The position numbers and the translations under genes were made by a program. Source: Oscillospiraceae bacterium (GTDB lineage: Bacteria; Bacillota; Clostridia; Oscillospirales; Acutalibacteraceae). Taken from it: a stretch of 13,491 bases of DNA. Location of the stretch: the NCBI GenBank assembly GCA_009779455.1, contig WREG01000032.1, forward strand, positions 1-13,491, read 5' to 3'. Positions 1-5,766 of the stretch are shown here, one piece after another; position 1 is the first letter of the stretch, and each line of letters begins with the position of its first letter. Below the pieces are notes generated by a model. It made no database searches and was not told the origin of the DNA. It worked only from the letters and a program-made list of their open reading frames with translations.

Positions 1-46
1 CTATCAAAAACAGGCCCCAAAATACTTTTCTGTGCTTATATTTCAT
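1..46 (-). CDS. LiaI/LiaF-like small membrane protein (N-terminus only)
   Basis: Only the first 15 codons lie in the window, reading MKYKHRKVFWGLFLI. A basic start followed by FWGLFLI resembles the opening of LiaI/LiaF-type transmembrane domains, which often sit directly downstream of stand-alone LytTR regulators in Firmicutes. The ATG at 44-46 follows a strong Shine-Dalgarno (AAAGGAGT) and lies inside the end of the LytTR gene, overlapping it by 11 nt, which suggests translational coupling. The open frame and ribosome-binding site are seen directly. The family call rests on very few residues and on context, so it is tentative. Confidence 0.55.
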   Translation of the reverse strand, partial: MKYKHRKVFWGLFLI

Positions 47-503
47 AATGACTCCTTTCATCAAGCCTCTGCCGCAGGTTTTTGTAATAGGAACGCGACA
101 CATAGACCTGCTTATGGCTTTTATAAAATTGTATGAGGCTCGCCGATGAAATATTGCGGTCGATAGAGAGGATGCGGTTGATGTTTATTATGGCGGATTT
201 TGAAATGCGGGCGAAGGAGTGAGGGGAGAGGATATCCTCAAGCTCAAACAGCTTCAGCTTTACGCGGAAGGCGTCGTCGGCCGTATGGGCGAAAACAAAG
301 TCCCCCCCGGTTTCAAAAAACAGTATGCCGTCGAGCGGCAGGAAATATTCCTCGTTGTTTTTGTAAAGGGTGATATTGGGCGCCCCCGAAGCTTCCTCCG
401 ATATGAACCGCTCGATTTTGCGGATGGAGCCGGTTATCTGCCGGCATTTTATGACAACCTCGTCCTCGCAAACCGTATTATCAATTTCGATCCGTATTTT
501 CAT
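36..503 (-). CDS. LytTR-domain DNA-binding regulator
   Basis: This 155-residue protein lacks a receiver domain and is a stand-alone LytTR-type transcription factor. Residues about 45-150 form the LytTR domain. The recognisable signature is FARISKSAIININRI around residues 98-111, followed by VSRSYYKNLRQRL near the C-terminus. Proteins of this type bind direct repeats upstream of target operons and often regulate their own operon together with a small membrane protein, as the overlapping LiaF-like gene suggests here. The ATG at 501-503 was chosen because the frame upstream runs through a repeat element and would encode low-complexity basic sequence. The only nearby ribosome-binding sequence is AGAGGTG, 11 nt before the ATG, which lies inside the terminal repeat of the MITE-like element. 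Confidence 0.85.
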   Translation of the reverse strand: MKIRIEIDNTVCEDEVVIKCRQITGSIRKIERFISEEASGAPNITLYKNNEEYFLPLDGILFFETGGDFVFAHTADDAFRVKLKLFELEDILSPHSFARISKSAIININRILSIDRNISSASLIQFYKSHKQVYVSRSYYKNLRQRLDERSHYEI

Positions 504-507
504 CTTA

Positions 508-646
508 AATTGGACACCTCTAAAAACCTTAAAAAATCGCGACCCGTAGGGGCGGGTCTTGTACCCGCCCGTTGATTTTGTTTTATTTGCCGGGAGGGTA
601 CGAGGCCCTCCCCTACGAAATCGGCGGTATTTAGAGGGGCCCAATT
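508..646. mobile_element. MITE-like element with terminal inverted repeats
   Basis: The ends are imperfect inverted repeats of 21 nt (18 matches): 508-528 contains GGACACCTCTAAAAACC, and the reverse complement of 626-646 contains GGGCCCCTCTAAATACC. Both arms are bordered by AATT, which could be a palindromic 4-bp target duplication. The interior holds the GC-rich palindromic block at 545-617 and no coding sequence. Size, terminal repeats and lack of a gene fit a miniature inverted-repeat element mobilised in trans; no transposase is present in the window. It lies between the LytTR promoter and its start codon. The structure is seen directly; mobility is inferred. Confidence 0.6.
545..617. repeat. 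Nested GC-rich inverted repeats inside the MITE
   Basis: CGTAGGGG at 545-552 is matched by its inverse CCCCTACG at 610-617. Between them are two further perfect hairpins: GGGCGGGT/ACCCGCCC (550-557 with 563-570) and GGGAGGG/CCCTCCC (592-598 with 606-612). Blocks of this CGTAGGGGCGG...CCGCCC style are, from general knowledge, common interspersed repeats in Clostridia. In the LytTR leader transcript they would form strong stem-loops. Confidence 0.6.
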
Positions 647-694
647 GTGAATCCTAATCCCGACGGGATAGAAATCACTTCCTACCTCGGCTCG

Positions 695-723
695 AGTATA
701 GCATAAGCCGTCATTATATGGAA
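695..723 (-). promoter_or_regulatory. Probable promoter of the LytTR gene
   Basis: On the minus strand an extended -10, TGCTATACT (-10 TATACT at 695-700), lies 17 nt after TTCCAT (718-723), a weak -35. The extended -10 compensates for the weak -35. Transcription would start near 688, giving a leader of about 185 nt that includes the whole MITE-like element. Confidence 0.45.
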
Positions 724-729
724 GCCTTT

Positions 730-767
730 TCGGTTAAGCGGTCAGCGGTCAGCGGTTAGTGGTTAGT
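730..767. repeat. Heptanucleotide tandem repeat (AGCGGTC-type)
   Basis: Units of 7 bp run head to tail: AGCGGTC, AGCGGTC, AGCGGTT, AGTGGTT, then AGT, with a partial unit at the 5' edge. They lie in the non-coding stretch 504-826 between the LytTR gene and the esterase gene. A reverse-complement copy of the last unit (ACTAACCAC, 843-851) encodes part of the esterase C-terminus. The rest of 647-826 holds the LytTR promoter and the esterase terminator. Confidence 0.6.
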
Positions 768-786
768 ATTTTTAAATTAGCGGTTG

Positions 787-821
787 AAAAACAGAACCGC
801 AGGAATCCGGCTCCTGCGGTT
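787..821 (-). terminator. Intrinsic terminator of the esterase operon
   Basis: AACCGCAGGA (795-804) and TCCTGCGGTT (812-821) form a perfect 10-bp stem with a 7-nt loop. On the minus strand it is followed by CTGTTTTT. It begins six bases past the esterase stop codon, so it should end the carbohydrate operon transcript. Confidence 0.8.
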
Positions 822-826
822 TCTAA

Positions 827-1642
827 TCATTGGCCACTGTTTACTAACCACAGCAAAGCCATCTCCACCCAGCGCGCCACGTAGGGGATATCCTCCTCCG
901 GCCTGTTTGCGACCTCTGCCGTCGCTGTTGACAGCCCGTGGGGGCCGCGCGGGAAAATATGCAGCTCAAACGGCACCTTGAATTTTGACAGGGCCTCGCA
1001 AAAATACAGCGAATTTTCAACGGGTACGCTCTGATCATCGGCGGTGTGCCAGATAAAAGCCGGGCATGTATCGGCGTCAACTTGTTTTTCGAGCGAAAAT
1101 AAATTTAGCTCCGCTTCTGCGGGGTTTTCGTTTTTCAAAAGGTTTCTGAATGAGCCTTTGTTGGCCTTTTCCCCGGCGGTTATCACGGGGTAGCACAGAA
1201 TCATGCCGTCCGGCCGTATATATTCGTTTTCGCATCCCAAGGTTTCCCTTATTATGCCAAGCTTCCAAAGCGTGCCCAAACTCGCGGCTAAATGCCCGCC
1301 CGCTGAAAAACCGCAGACGGTTATTTTGTCCTTGTCGATATTCCATTCGTCCGCATTGTCGCGGATGATTTTCATGGCAAGGCAGGCGTCGAGGAGCGAA
1401 TTGTACATAAAAGCGTCCCCGCCCGTGGAATATCGCAGGACAAAGGTATTATATCCCGCCGCGAAAAACATTTTCGCCACAGGCTCCGCCTCCCGGTCGC
1501 TGGTGAACCCGTAACCGCCGCCGGGCAGGACCAAAACCGCCCCGCGTTTATTGTTCCGCATTTCCTTTGATTTTTCGGCGATGTAGGCCGTCATATGGAT
1601 GTGCGGTTTTCCGTCATATAATTCAATGTTTTTGTGTATCAT
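827..1642 (-). CDS. Alpha/beta hydrolase, acetyl-esterase-like
   Basis: This 271-residue cytoplasmic alpha/beta hydrolase resembles the esterase/lipase families that include bacterial acetyl-xylan and other carbohydrate esterases. The oxyanion-hole region is PGGGY (40-44, in place of HGGG). The nucleophile elbow is GFSAG with Ser113, the acid is probably Asp203 in TADDQSVP, and the base is His235 in GPHG. No signal peptide is seen, so it probably deacetylates imported oligosaccharides. It starts 13 nt after the symporter stop codon, placing it in the same operon. Its ribosome-binding region is made of a 7-bp tandem repeat (GAGAGTT units) with only a weak Shine-Dalgarno. The last residues (LWLVNSGQ) are encoded by sequence resembling the heptad repeats nearby, so the C-terminal end may be repeat-derived. 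Function is assigned from family and context; the substrate is inferred. Confidence 0.85.
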   Translation of the reverse strand: MIHKNIELYDGKPHIHMTAYIAEKSKEMRNNKRGAVLVLPGGGYGFTSDREAEPVAKMFFAAGYNTFVLRYSTGGDAFMYNSLLDACLAMKIIRDNADEWNIDKDKITVCGFSAGGHLAASLGTLWKLGIIRETLGCENEYIRPDGMILCYPVITAGEKANKGSFRNLLKNENPAEAELNLFSLEKQVDADTCPAFIWHTADDQSVPVENSLYFCEALSKFKVPFELHIFPRGPHGLSTATAEVANRPEEDIPYVARWVEMALLWLVNSGQ

Positions 1643-1645
1643 AAC

Positions 1646-1673
1646 CTCTCAACTCTCAACTCTCAACTTTCAG
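1646..1673. repeat. Heptanucleotide tandem repeat over stop codon and RBS
   Basis: Three perfect CTCTCAA units plus CTTTCAG (plus strand) cover the end of the symporter gene, including its TGA at 1656-1658, and the ribosome-binding region of the esterase. On the sense strand this reads GTTGAGA repeated. Slippage by one unit would change the spacing between the genes and possibly the symporter C-terminus. Confidence 0.75.
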
Positions 1674-3203
1674 ATCTTCCCCGTGCCGCCTTTCATTAAG
1701 CTCATCAATAATCCGCGTATGCTCCTTGTCGCTCAGGGCGTATTTCCATGTGGGGATAACCGTCAAAATACTGCTGATGGCCGGAGGGATGGAAACAAGG
1801 AAAAACAATACCGCGAAATACGGGGCGAATTCAGGGTTTTCCCGCGCTATGCCGCCGTTATCAATGAAATTGTTTACGATTTCCACATTTGAATCGGAAA
1901 AACCGACGATCGAATACGCAATGGTACTCATTATGGTGGCGATCCCCGCCGTCATTTTCGCGATAAAGGTCTGGCCCGCGAAAAAGACCCCGTCCGTGCG
2001 GACGCCGTAATGGTATTCCTCGTAATCAATGGCGTCGGCTATCATAAGGGACTGCAAAACGGTCATCAACCCCATAGACATGCCGCCTATCGTGAACAAT
2101 ACCGCGAAAATCCCGAGAAAAGCGGGGGAAATCATCATACCGGGCGCGATGGAATAAAAGGCGAATACAGCGGCAAAAGGTACCACGGCTATAAGGTTGC
2201 TGTAGTTGTATAAATCTTTTTTTGTAAATTTTGTAAGCAGCTTAGGCACCATGCTCATGGCAACCATATTGCCTATCAAAACGCCGCCGCCTAAGAGCGC
2301 GAAATAAAATATCTGCTTTGTTGCGTCCTTGTTCGCGTAAAAATATGTGACAAGGGGCATGGCGCAGAGCATTATGAGGTTTTTCGCGCTTCCCAATATC
2401 CCAGATAAAAGGATTTGGCGGAAAGGCTTGTTCCGCCACATTATCTTGAAATTTTGGAGCATCGTATTCGATTTGTCATTCAAGGCGATTCGTTCTTTTA
2501 CAAAAATCCCCGCCAGCTGATAGCCTGCGGTGCCGATAACCGTAAAGGCGACCGCGAAAACGATAAAGCCCCACCTCTCTGCGACCTGGCCTTCCATACC
2601 GAACTTATCCTTAAAGATATCGCTTAACAGGAAGGGCAAAAACTGCGTAGTGACTAGGCCTATGGCCCCGCCTATCAGCGCCAGCGTCCTGGCAAAGGCA
2701 AGCAGCTTGTCCCTGTCCCGCGAGCTTTCGGTCATCAGTGCGGAAACGCCCCATAGGGGGATGTCGCCTATGGTGTAGAAAATCTCCCAAAGCAGGTATG
2801 TAACAACGGCCCAGACAATAATAAAAGCGTTCGTGCCCTCGAAAGTGCCCCTGCCCGTGTCAAAAATCCTGTTGGCGAAGGCCAGCATGGTAAAAATGCC
2901 TACCGGAACGGGTGCGAACATAAGGTAAGGCTTGCATTTGCCCCATTTTGTGCGAGTCTTGTCTACTATAGTGCCCATCATAGGGTCGTTGACGGCGTCC
3001 CATATCCGCGATATGGTCAGCATCGTCCCCACGACGGCCGCGGGTATCAGAATAGTAAATTGCAAATAATAGGCTAAGGTAACGCCTATTATATTGTAAA
3101 GTATGTTTTGCCCCAATATGCCGAGCCCGTACATATTGCGCTCCGTTTTTGTGTAGGTCTTTAAATTGCCTATATTGCCGTTTTTCAAAACACCCAACTC
3201 CAT
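1656..3203 (-). CDS. GPH-family sugar:cation symporter (MFS_2/MelB-like)
   Basis: This is a 515-residue, roughly 12-helix membrane protein of the glycoside-pentoside-hexuronide family, which imports glycosides or oligosaccharides with H+ or Na+. The diagnostic motif lies near residues 72-94 (NDPMMGTIVDKTRTKWGKCK), including the conserved Asp of the cation site and the DKTRTKWG loop. The second-half motif DAIDYEEYHYGVRTDG is also typical. The frame is open up to an ATG at 3233, but that codon sits at the predicted transcription start and cannot be used. The ATG at 3203 has no Shine-Dalgarno. A TTG at 3186-3188 has GGAG 8 nt upstream and is an equally good or better start (510 residues). The gene has its own promoter and is followed closely by the esterase, so substrate uptake and deacetylation appear coupled. 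Substrate is inferred, likely xylo-oligosaccharide. Confidence 0.9.
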   Translation of the reverse strand: MELGVLKNGNIGNLKTYTKTERNMYGLGILGQNILYNIIGVTLAYYLQFTILIPAAVVGTMLTISRIWDAVNDPMMGTIVDKTRTKWGKCKPYLMFAPVPVGIFTMLAFANRIFDTGRGTFEGTNAFIIVWAVVTYLLWEIFYTIGDIPLWGVSALMTESSRDRDKLLAFARTLALIGGAIGLVTTQFLPFLLSDIFKDKFGMEGQVAERWGFIVFAVAFTVIGTAGYQLAGIFVKERIALNDKSNTMLQNFKIMWRNKPFRQILLSGILGSAKNLIMLCAMPLVTYFYANKDATKQIFYFALLGGGVLIGNMVAMSMVPKLLTKFTKKDLYNYSNLIAVVPFAAVFAFYSIAPGMMISPAFLGIFAVLFTIGGMSMGLMTVLQSLMIADAIDYEEYHYGVRTDGVFFAGQTFIAKMTAGIATIMSTIAYSIVGFSDSNVEIVNNFIDNGGIARENPEFAPYFAVLFFLVSIPPAISSILTVIPTWKYALSDKEHTRIIDELNERRHGEDLKVES

Positions 3204-3211
3204 TTTAAATA

Positions 3212-3251
3212 AAAATAGTATTATTTTATACAAATAAAATAATACTATTTT
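3212..3251. promoter_or_regulatory. 40-bp perfect inverted repeat, candidate operator
   Basis: AAAATAGTATTATTTTAT (3212-3229) is repeated as its exact reverse complement at 3234-3251, with a 4-nt spacer. Each arm contains a 16-bp near-palindrome, AAAATA-N4-TATTTT, so there are two copies with centres 24 bp apart. One copy overlaps the -10 of the symporter promoter and the other lies just past the expected transcription start. This placement fits a repressor operator; no regulator gene for it is identified here. Confidence 0.55.
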
Positions 3252-3267
3252 ATATTAAATTTGTCAA
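3239..3267 (-). promoter_or_regulatory. Sigma-A-type promoter of the symporter gene
   Basis: TTGACA (3262-3267) and TATTAT (3239-3244) are separated by 17 nt on the minus strand. The -35 begins only 13 nt after the preceding small ORF's stop codon, so symporter and esterase can be transcribed independently of the upstream URO-D gene. Expected start near 3232. Confidence 0.75.
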
Positions 3268-3279
3268 TCCTTCTGCCGT

Positions 3280-3683
3280 TTAAATTTCAATGACCGGGAT
3301 ATACGCGTAATTTGCGGGATGCGGTTTGCCATATTCGGCGTGGCAATGATATTCAACCTGTATGTGGACGCCCGGGTTTTGCATATAGCCGTTTTCTTTT
3401 GCGGCGCAAAGCATCGGCGCCTGTTCCCCCGCGAAGTATTCATACGGGGCCGCTTTTTTCTTCCCGAGCAGTTTGCGCGCGGCTTCTTTTTCATTTTTCA
3501 CGCGAAGCCACAGGCCTCCCGGCTGTGTGAGCAGGTCGTACCGCCCGTCCTGTTTGCCGGAATACGCTTCCTGCGCGAACATAATGCCGCAGGGTTTGTC
3601 ATCCGTGCTGTAATTGACCGAAAGCGACGCGCTCCAGTCGGGATTGATTCTTTCAAGCTTCGGATATATTTCACTTTTTTCAT
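3280..3683 (-). pseudogene. Small ORF with apparent -1 frameshift at its start; possible effector-binding-domain protein
   Basis: A coding-like minus-strand frame runs from 3708 to 3280 with no ATG, GTG or TTG before Met at 3582. In the neighbouring frame an ATG (3681-3683) follows GGAAAG at 11 nt and is immediately followed by A6. Reading one A twice joins it to the long frame, giving about 134 residues that begin MKKSEIYPKLERINPDW. The C-terminus (QVEYHCHAEY, then ANYAYIPVIEI) and the central DLLTQPGGLWLRV weakly resemble GyrI/AraC-type effector-binding domains. Without the shift the ATG frame gives a 9-residue-start, Arg/Ser-rich product that does not look real. This is either a single-base deletion (pseudogene or sequence error) or a frameshift-dependent gene. 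It lies 42 nt downstream of the URO-D gene. The function guess is low confidence. Confidence 0.5.
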
Positions 3684-3725
3684 GGATGGCGTCTCTTTCC
3701 TTTTCAAATTAATTCCCGAACAAGT

Positions 3726-4799
3726 CTAATATTTCCCCAACTCCAAACCCCGCTCGACAAAATAGCAATAAGTCTCATAATCCACCGTATCGGGAATTGA
3801 ATGGTCGCTGTGGAGGAAGAAATTGTTGTTTTGCTTCACAATCGGTATTTTGGCTTCAAGCTCCTTGTCGATAAGGGCTTTATCGTTGGAATACAGGACC
3901 CTTACGTCAATGCCGCCCATAAACGCTATATCATTTTTATACAAATCATATAGTTTTAACAAATCCATGCCCGCTTTGACTTCAATTACCTGCAGGCAGT
4001 CAATCCCCGCTTTTACGATATCGGGCAAAAGAGGCTCGACAAAGCCGCAGGAGTGGAAAATAATCGGCAAATCTTTGCTTTTCGCGGAATTGAAGCTGTA
4101 TTCATAGCCGGGCAGGATCATATCGCGGAACATCTGCGGCGACATGAACGGGCTGCCTTTGTATCCCAAATCCTCGTAATACCAAAGCCCGTCGGGACAG
4201 CCCTCCGCTTCGAACAGTATTTTTTGAAGCTCCACGATAAGTTTCGCGTATGTATCCACCATATCGGCAATCCAATCAGGGTCGTCTATCATTCCCATGA
4301 GCATATTTACATGGCCGCAAACGGGGTGGATGCTCTCGAATACGTTGACGCCCCCGCATGTGAAAAACTTGCCTTTTTCCTCCGCCTTCTTTTTCGCGTT
4401 CCTGTAAGCTTCAAAATTAATTCGCTCAGGGGAAGGCGTCAGCAGCGGCTTGATGTTTTTTTCCCATAATACACGGTCTTTTACGGAAAAATCAACATGC
4501 TCGGGCGTGGTTTCATGATGCTTGTGCCGTTTCAGCGTCGCGCCGTTGCCGTCAAGCGACGTTATCGTGTCCTCATCCTCCGCCACAACTTCCGGGACAA
4601 AATCCAGATCCGCGACCAGCCTGAAAGGGCCCGAGCCGATGATGTCAAACCCGAAATGATCCTCCACGGTTTCATCCCCGGCTAAATGGCCTTCCCTTTG
4701 CCACTTTCTCCATGTGTCGCCCCAAAAATGCTCAAAGAGGCCGATACGGTCAATTTTTTCGTGTTTCAAAATCCGCGAAGCGCGTTCTTTACCTGTCAT
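3726..4799 (-). CDS. URO-D-superfamily protein (uroporphyrinogen decarboxylase/cobamide methyltransferase fold)
   Basis: This 357-residue TIM-barrel protein belongs to the URO-D superfamily, which includes uroporphyrinogen decarboxylase and corrinoid-dependent methyltransferases such as MtaA/MtbA. Visible signatures are FHSCG (His249, Cys251; the H-x-C pair that binds zinc in the methyltransferase branch), the AGIDCLQVIEVKAGMDL and FMGGIDVR strands, and HSDHSIPDTVDYETY near the C-terminus. The third Cys ligand of classical MtaA is not evident; His330 or His333 may replace it. No haem-biosynthesis genes or corrinoid protein lie nearby. The gene opens a carbohydrate operon, so true haem synthesis is unlikely and demethylation of a methylated carbon source is possible but unproven. 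The ATG has AAGGA 9 nt upstream and its own promoter. Confidence 0.8.
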   Translation of the reverse strand: MTGKERASRILKHEKIDRIGLFEHFWGDTWRKWQREGHLAGDETVEDHFGFDIIGSGPFRLVADLDFVPEVVAEDEDTITSLDGNGATLKRHKHHETTPEHVDFSVKDRVLWEKNIKPLLTPSPERINFEAYRNAKKKAEEKGKFFTCGGVNVFESIHPVCGHVNMLMGMIDDPDWIADMVDTYAKLIVELQKILFEAEGCPDGLWYYEDLGYKGSPFMSPQMFRDMILPGYEYSFNSAKSKDLPIIFHSCGFVEPLLPDIVKAGIDCLQVIEVKAGMDLLKLYDLYKNDIAFMGGIDVRVLYSNDKALIDKELEAKIPIVKQNNNFFLHSDHSIPDTVDYETYCYFVERGLELGKY

Positions 4800-4848
4800 A
4801 TTATACCATCCTTGTTAAAGTATTAGATTTACGTTTTTTGCGTATATT

Positions 4849-4877
4849 ATTATACATCAAGAAAAAGAAAAAATCAA
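4849..4877 (-). promoter_or_regulatory. Sigma-A-type promoter of the URO-D operon
   Basis: TTGATT (4872-4877) and a perfect TATAAT (4849-4854) are separated by 17 nt on the minus strand. Just downstream, around the expected start, TACG-N7-CGTA (4830-4844 region) is a small dyad that could be an operator. The promoter diverges from the DivIVA-gene promoter across about 47 bp of very AT-rich DNA. Confidence 0.7.
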
Positions 4878-4924
4878 ATTTAATTTATAAAAATTATTAA
4901 ATTTTAAAAAATGCAAAAAATGTA

Positions 4925-4953
4925 TTGACATTGATAAGATCATATGATATTAT
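4925..4953 (+). promoter_or_regulatory. Sigma-A-type promoter of the DivIVA-SipW operon
   Basis: A perfect TTGACA (4925-4930) is followed after 17 nt by TATTAT (4948-4953). The upstream 45 bp are nearly pure A/T and could act as an UP element. The leader to the ATG at 5060 is about 100 nt, AT-rich, and shows no recognisable riboswitch. Confidence 0.75.
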
Positions 4954-5059
4954 CTTTAACGATATAATTCGACTAAGTATATATTGCTTTCTCTGAAGAT
5001 TTACTTTTTAATGAGTATTTTGCTAAAAATTTTATTTAAAAGCGGAGTGGAATTTTAAT

Positions 5060-5746
5060 ATGATTAATTTCAACGAAGAAAAAAAAGGCTACAACAAAGA
5101 GCAGGTCATGCAGTATATCAACACTTTGGGCAACGAGTATAAAAAAGCGCTTGCGGAGATTGAAAAATTAAAAAAGGAATTGGAGGCGGCTAAATCAGAA
5201 GCCCCCGCCCCCTCCGCTCAGCCGCCGGCGGACGCCCCGGTTGCAGCCGCGCCTTCCGTTGTCGTCGCCCCTCCCGCCGCGCCCGCCCAGTATGCGGCGC
5301 AGCCCGCCGCCGGCGAACAAAATATGTACGCAATGCCGCAGCAACAGCCCGTAAATCAGCCTATACAGCCATATCCGCTTCAGGCGCAGGCTCCCGTGAA
5401 TCAACAGATGCCTTTTATTAACAGCCAGATGGCGGCCGCGCCGGTACAAGCCCCCCCTGCTTACAGATATAAAGATAATCAGGATGAATTGATTTCACAG
5501 GTAATGATAGAAGCAAAAAATTACGCTCAGGAAATGAAGATAAAGGCCGAAAAGGAACGCACCGAGATAATCAACCGCGCTTATTGGGAAGCTGACAATA
5601 TAAAGAAGGCAAACAATCAGGCTTTTGAAAATCTCCAGCGCTTGCAGGATTATATCAAAGATTTTACATCAATGAGCGACTCTGCGGAAAAAGATATCCC
5701 CCCCGCCCAGCAATATAAACCATATTCTGATATTTACAACAAATAA
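5060..5746 (+). CDS. DivIVA-domain coiled-coil protein with Pro/Ala-rich linker
   Basis: This 228-residue cytoplasmic protein has three parts. Residues 1-46 form a DivIVA-like N-terminal module with GYNKEQVMQYINTL and a short coiled coil. Residues about 47-135 are a Pro/Ala/Gln-rich, probably disordered linker. Residues about 140-210 form a second heptad-patterned coiled coil (EAKNYAQEMKIKAEKER and on), typical of DivIVA/GpsB-type scaffold tails. Such proteins bind curved membrane or recruit partners to poles and septa. The classical DivIVA membrane-binding Phe-Arg pair is not evident, so it may need a membrane partner. The downstream gene, 20 nt away in the same operon, encodes a membrane signal peptidase, which is a candidate partner. 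The start follows GGAGTGG at 9 nt. It is too divergent to name divIVA itself. Confidence 0.75.
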   Translation: MINFNEEKKGYNKEQVMQYINTLGNEYKKALAEIEKLKKELEAAKSEAPAPSAQPPADAPVAAAPSVVVAPPAAPAQYAAQPAAGEQNMYAMPQQQPVNQPIQPYPLQAQAPVNQQMPFINSQMAAAPVQAPPAYRYKDNQDELISQVMIEAKNYAQEMKIKAEKERTEIINRAYWEADNIKKANNQAFENLQRLQDYIKDFTSMSDSAEKDIPPAQQYKPYSDIYNK

Positions 5747-5766
5747 TGTAATGGAGCAATTTCCGG

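Noticed and set aside
504..644. Upstream extension of the LytTR reading frame by 47 codons
   Set aside because: The extension reads through the MITE-like element and gives a low-complexity basic peptide. The ATG at 503 matches the family start and no family member has such an extension.
730..767. CRISPR array
   Set aside because: The units are 7 bp, head to tail and without spacers, and there are no cas genes.
3675..3683. Canonical dnaX-type programmed -1 frameshift site
   Set aside because: The A6 run is read as AAA AAA after ATG, not in the A-AAA-AAG phase, and no stimulatory hairpin is obvious. A plain indel is simpler.
3319..3729. Plus-strand 136-codon open frame
   Set aside because: It is Phe-rich and antisense to the minus-strand frame, which has protein-like composition and operon position. 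It has no ribosome-binding site and its end coincides with the 3' end of the URO-D gene.
4960..5059. Riboswitch in the DivIVA-gene leader
   Set aside because: The 100-nt leader is AT-rich with no conserved aptamer pattern, strong stem or terminator.
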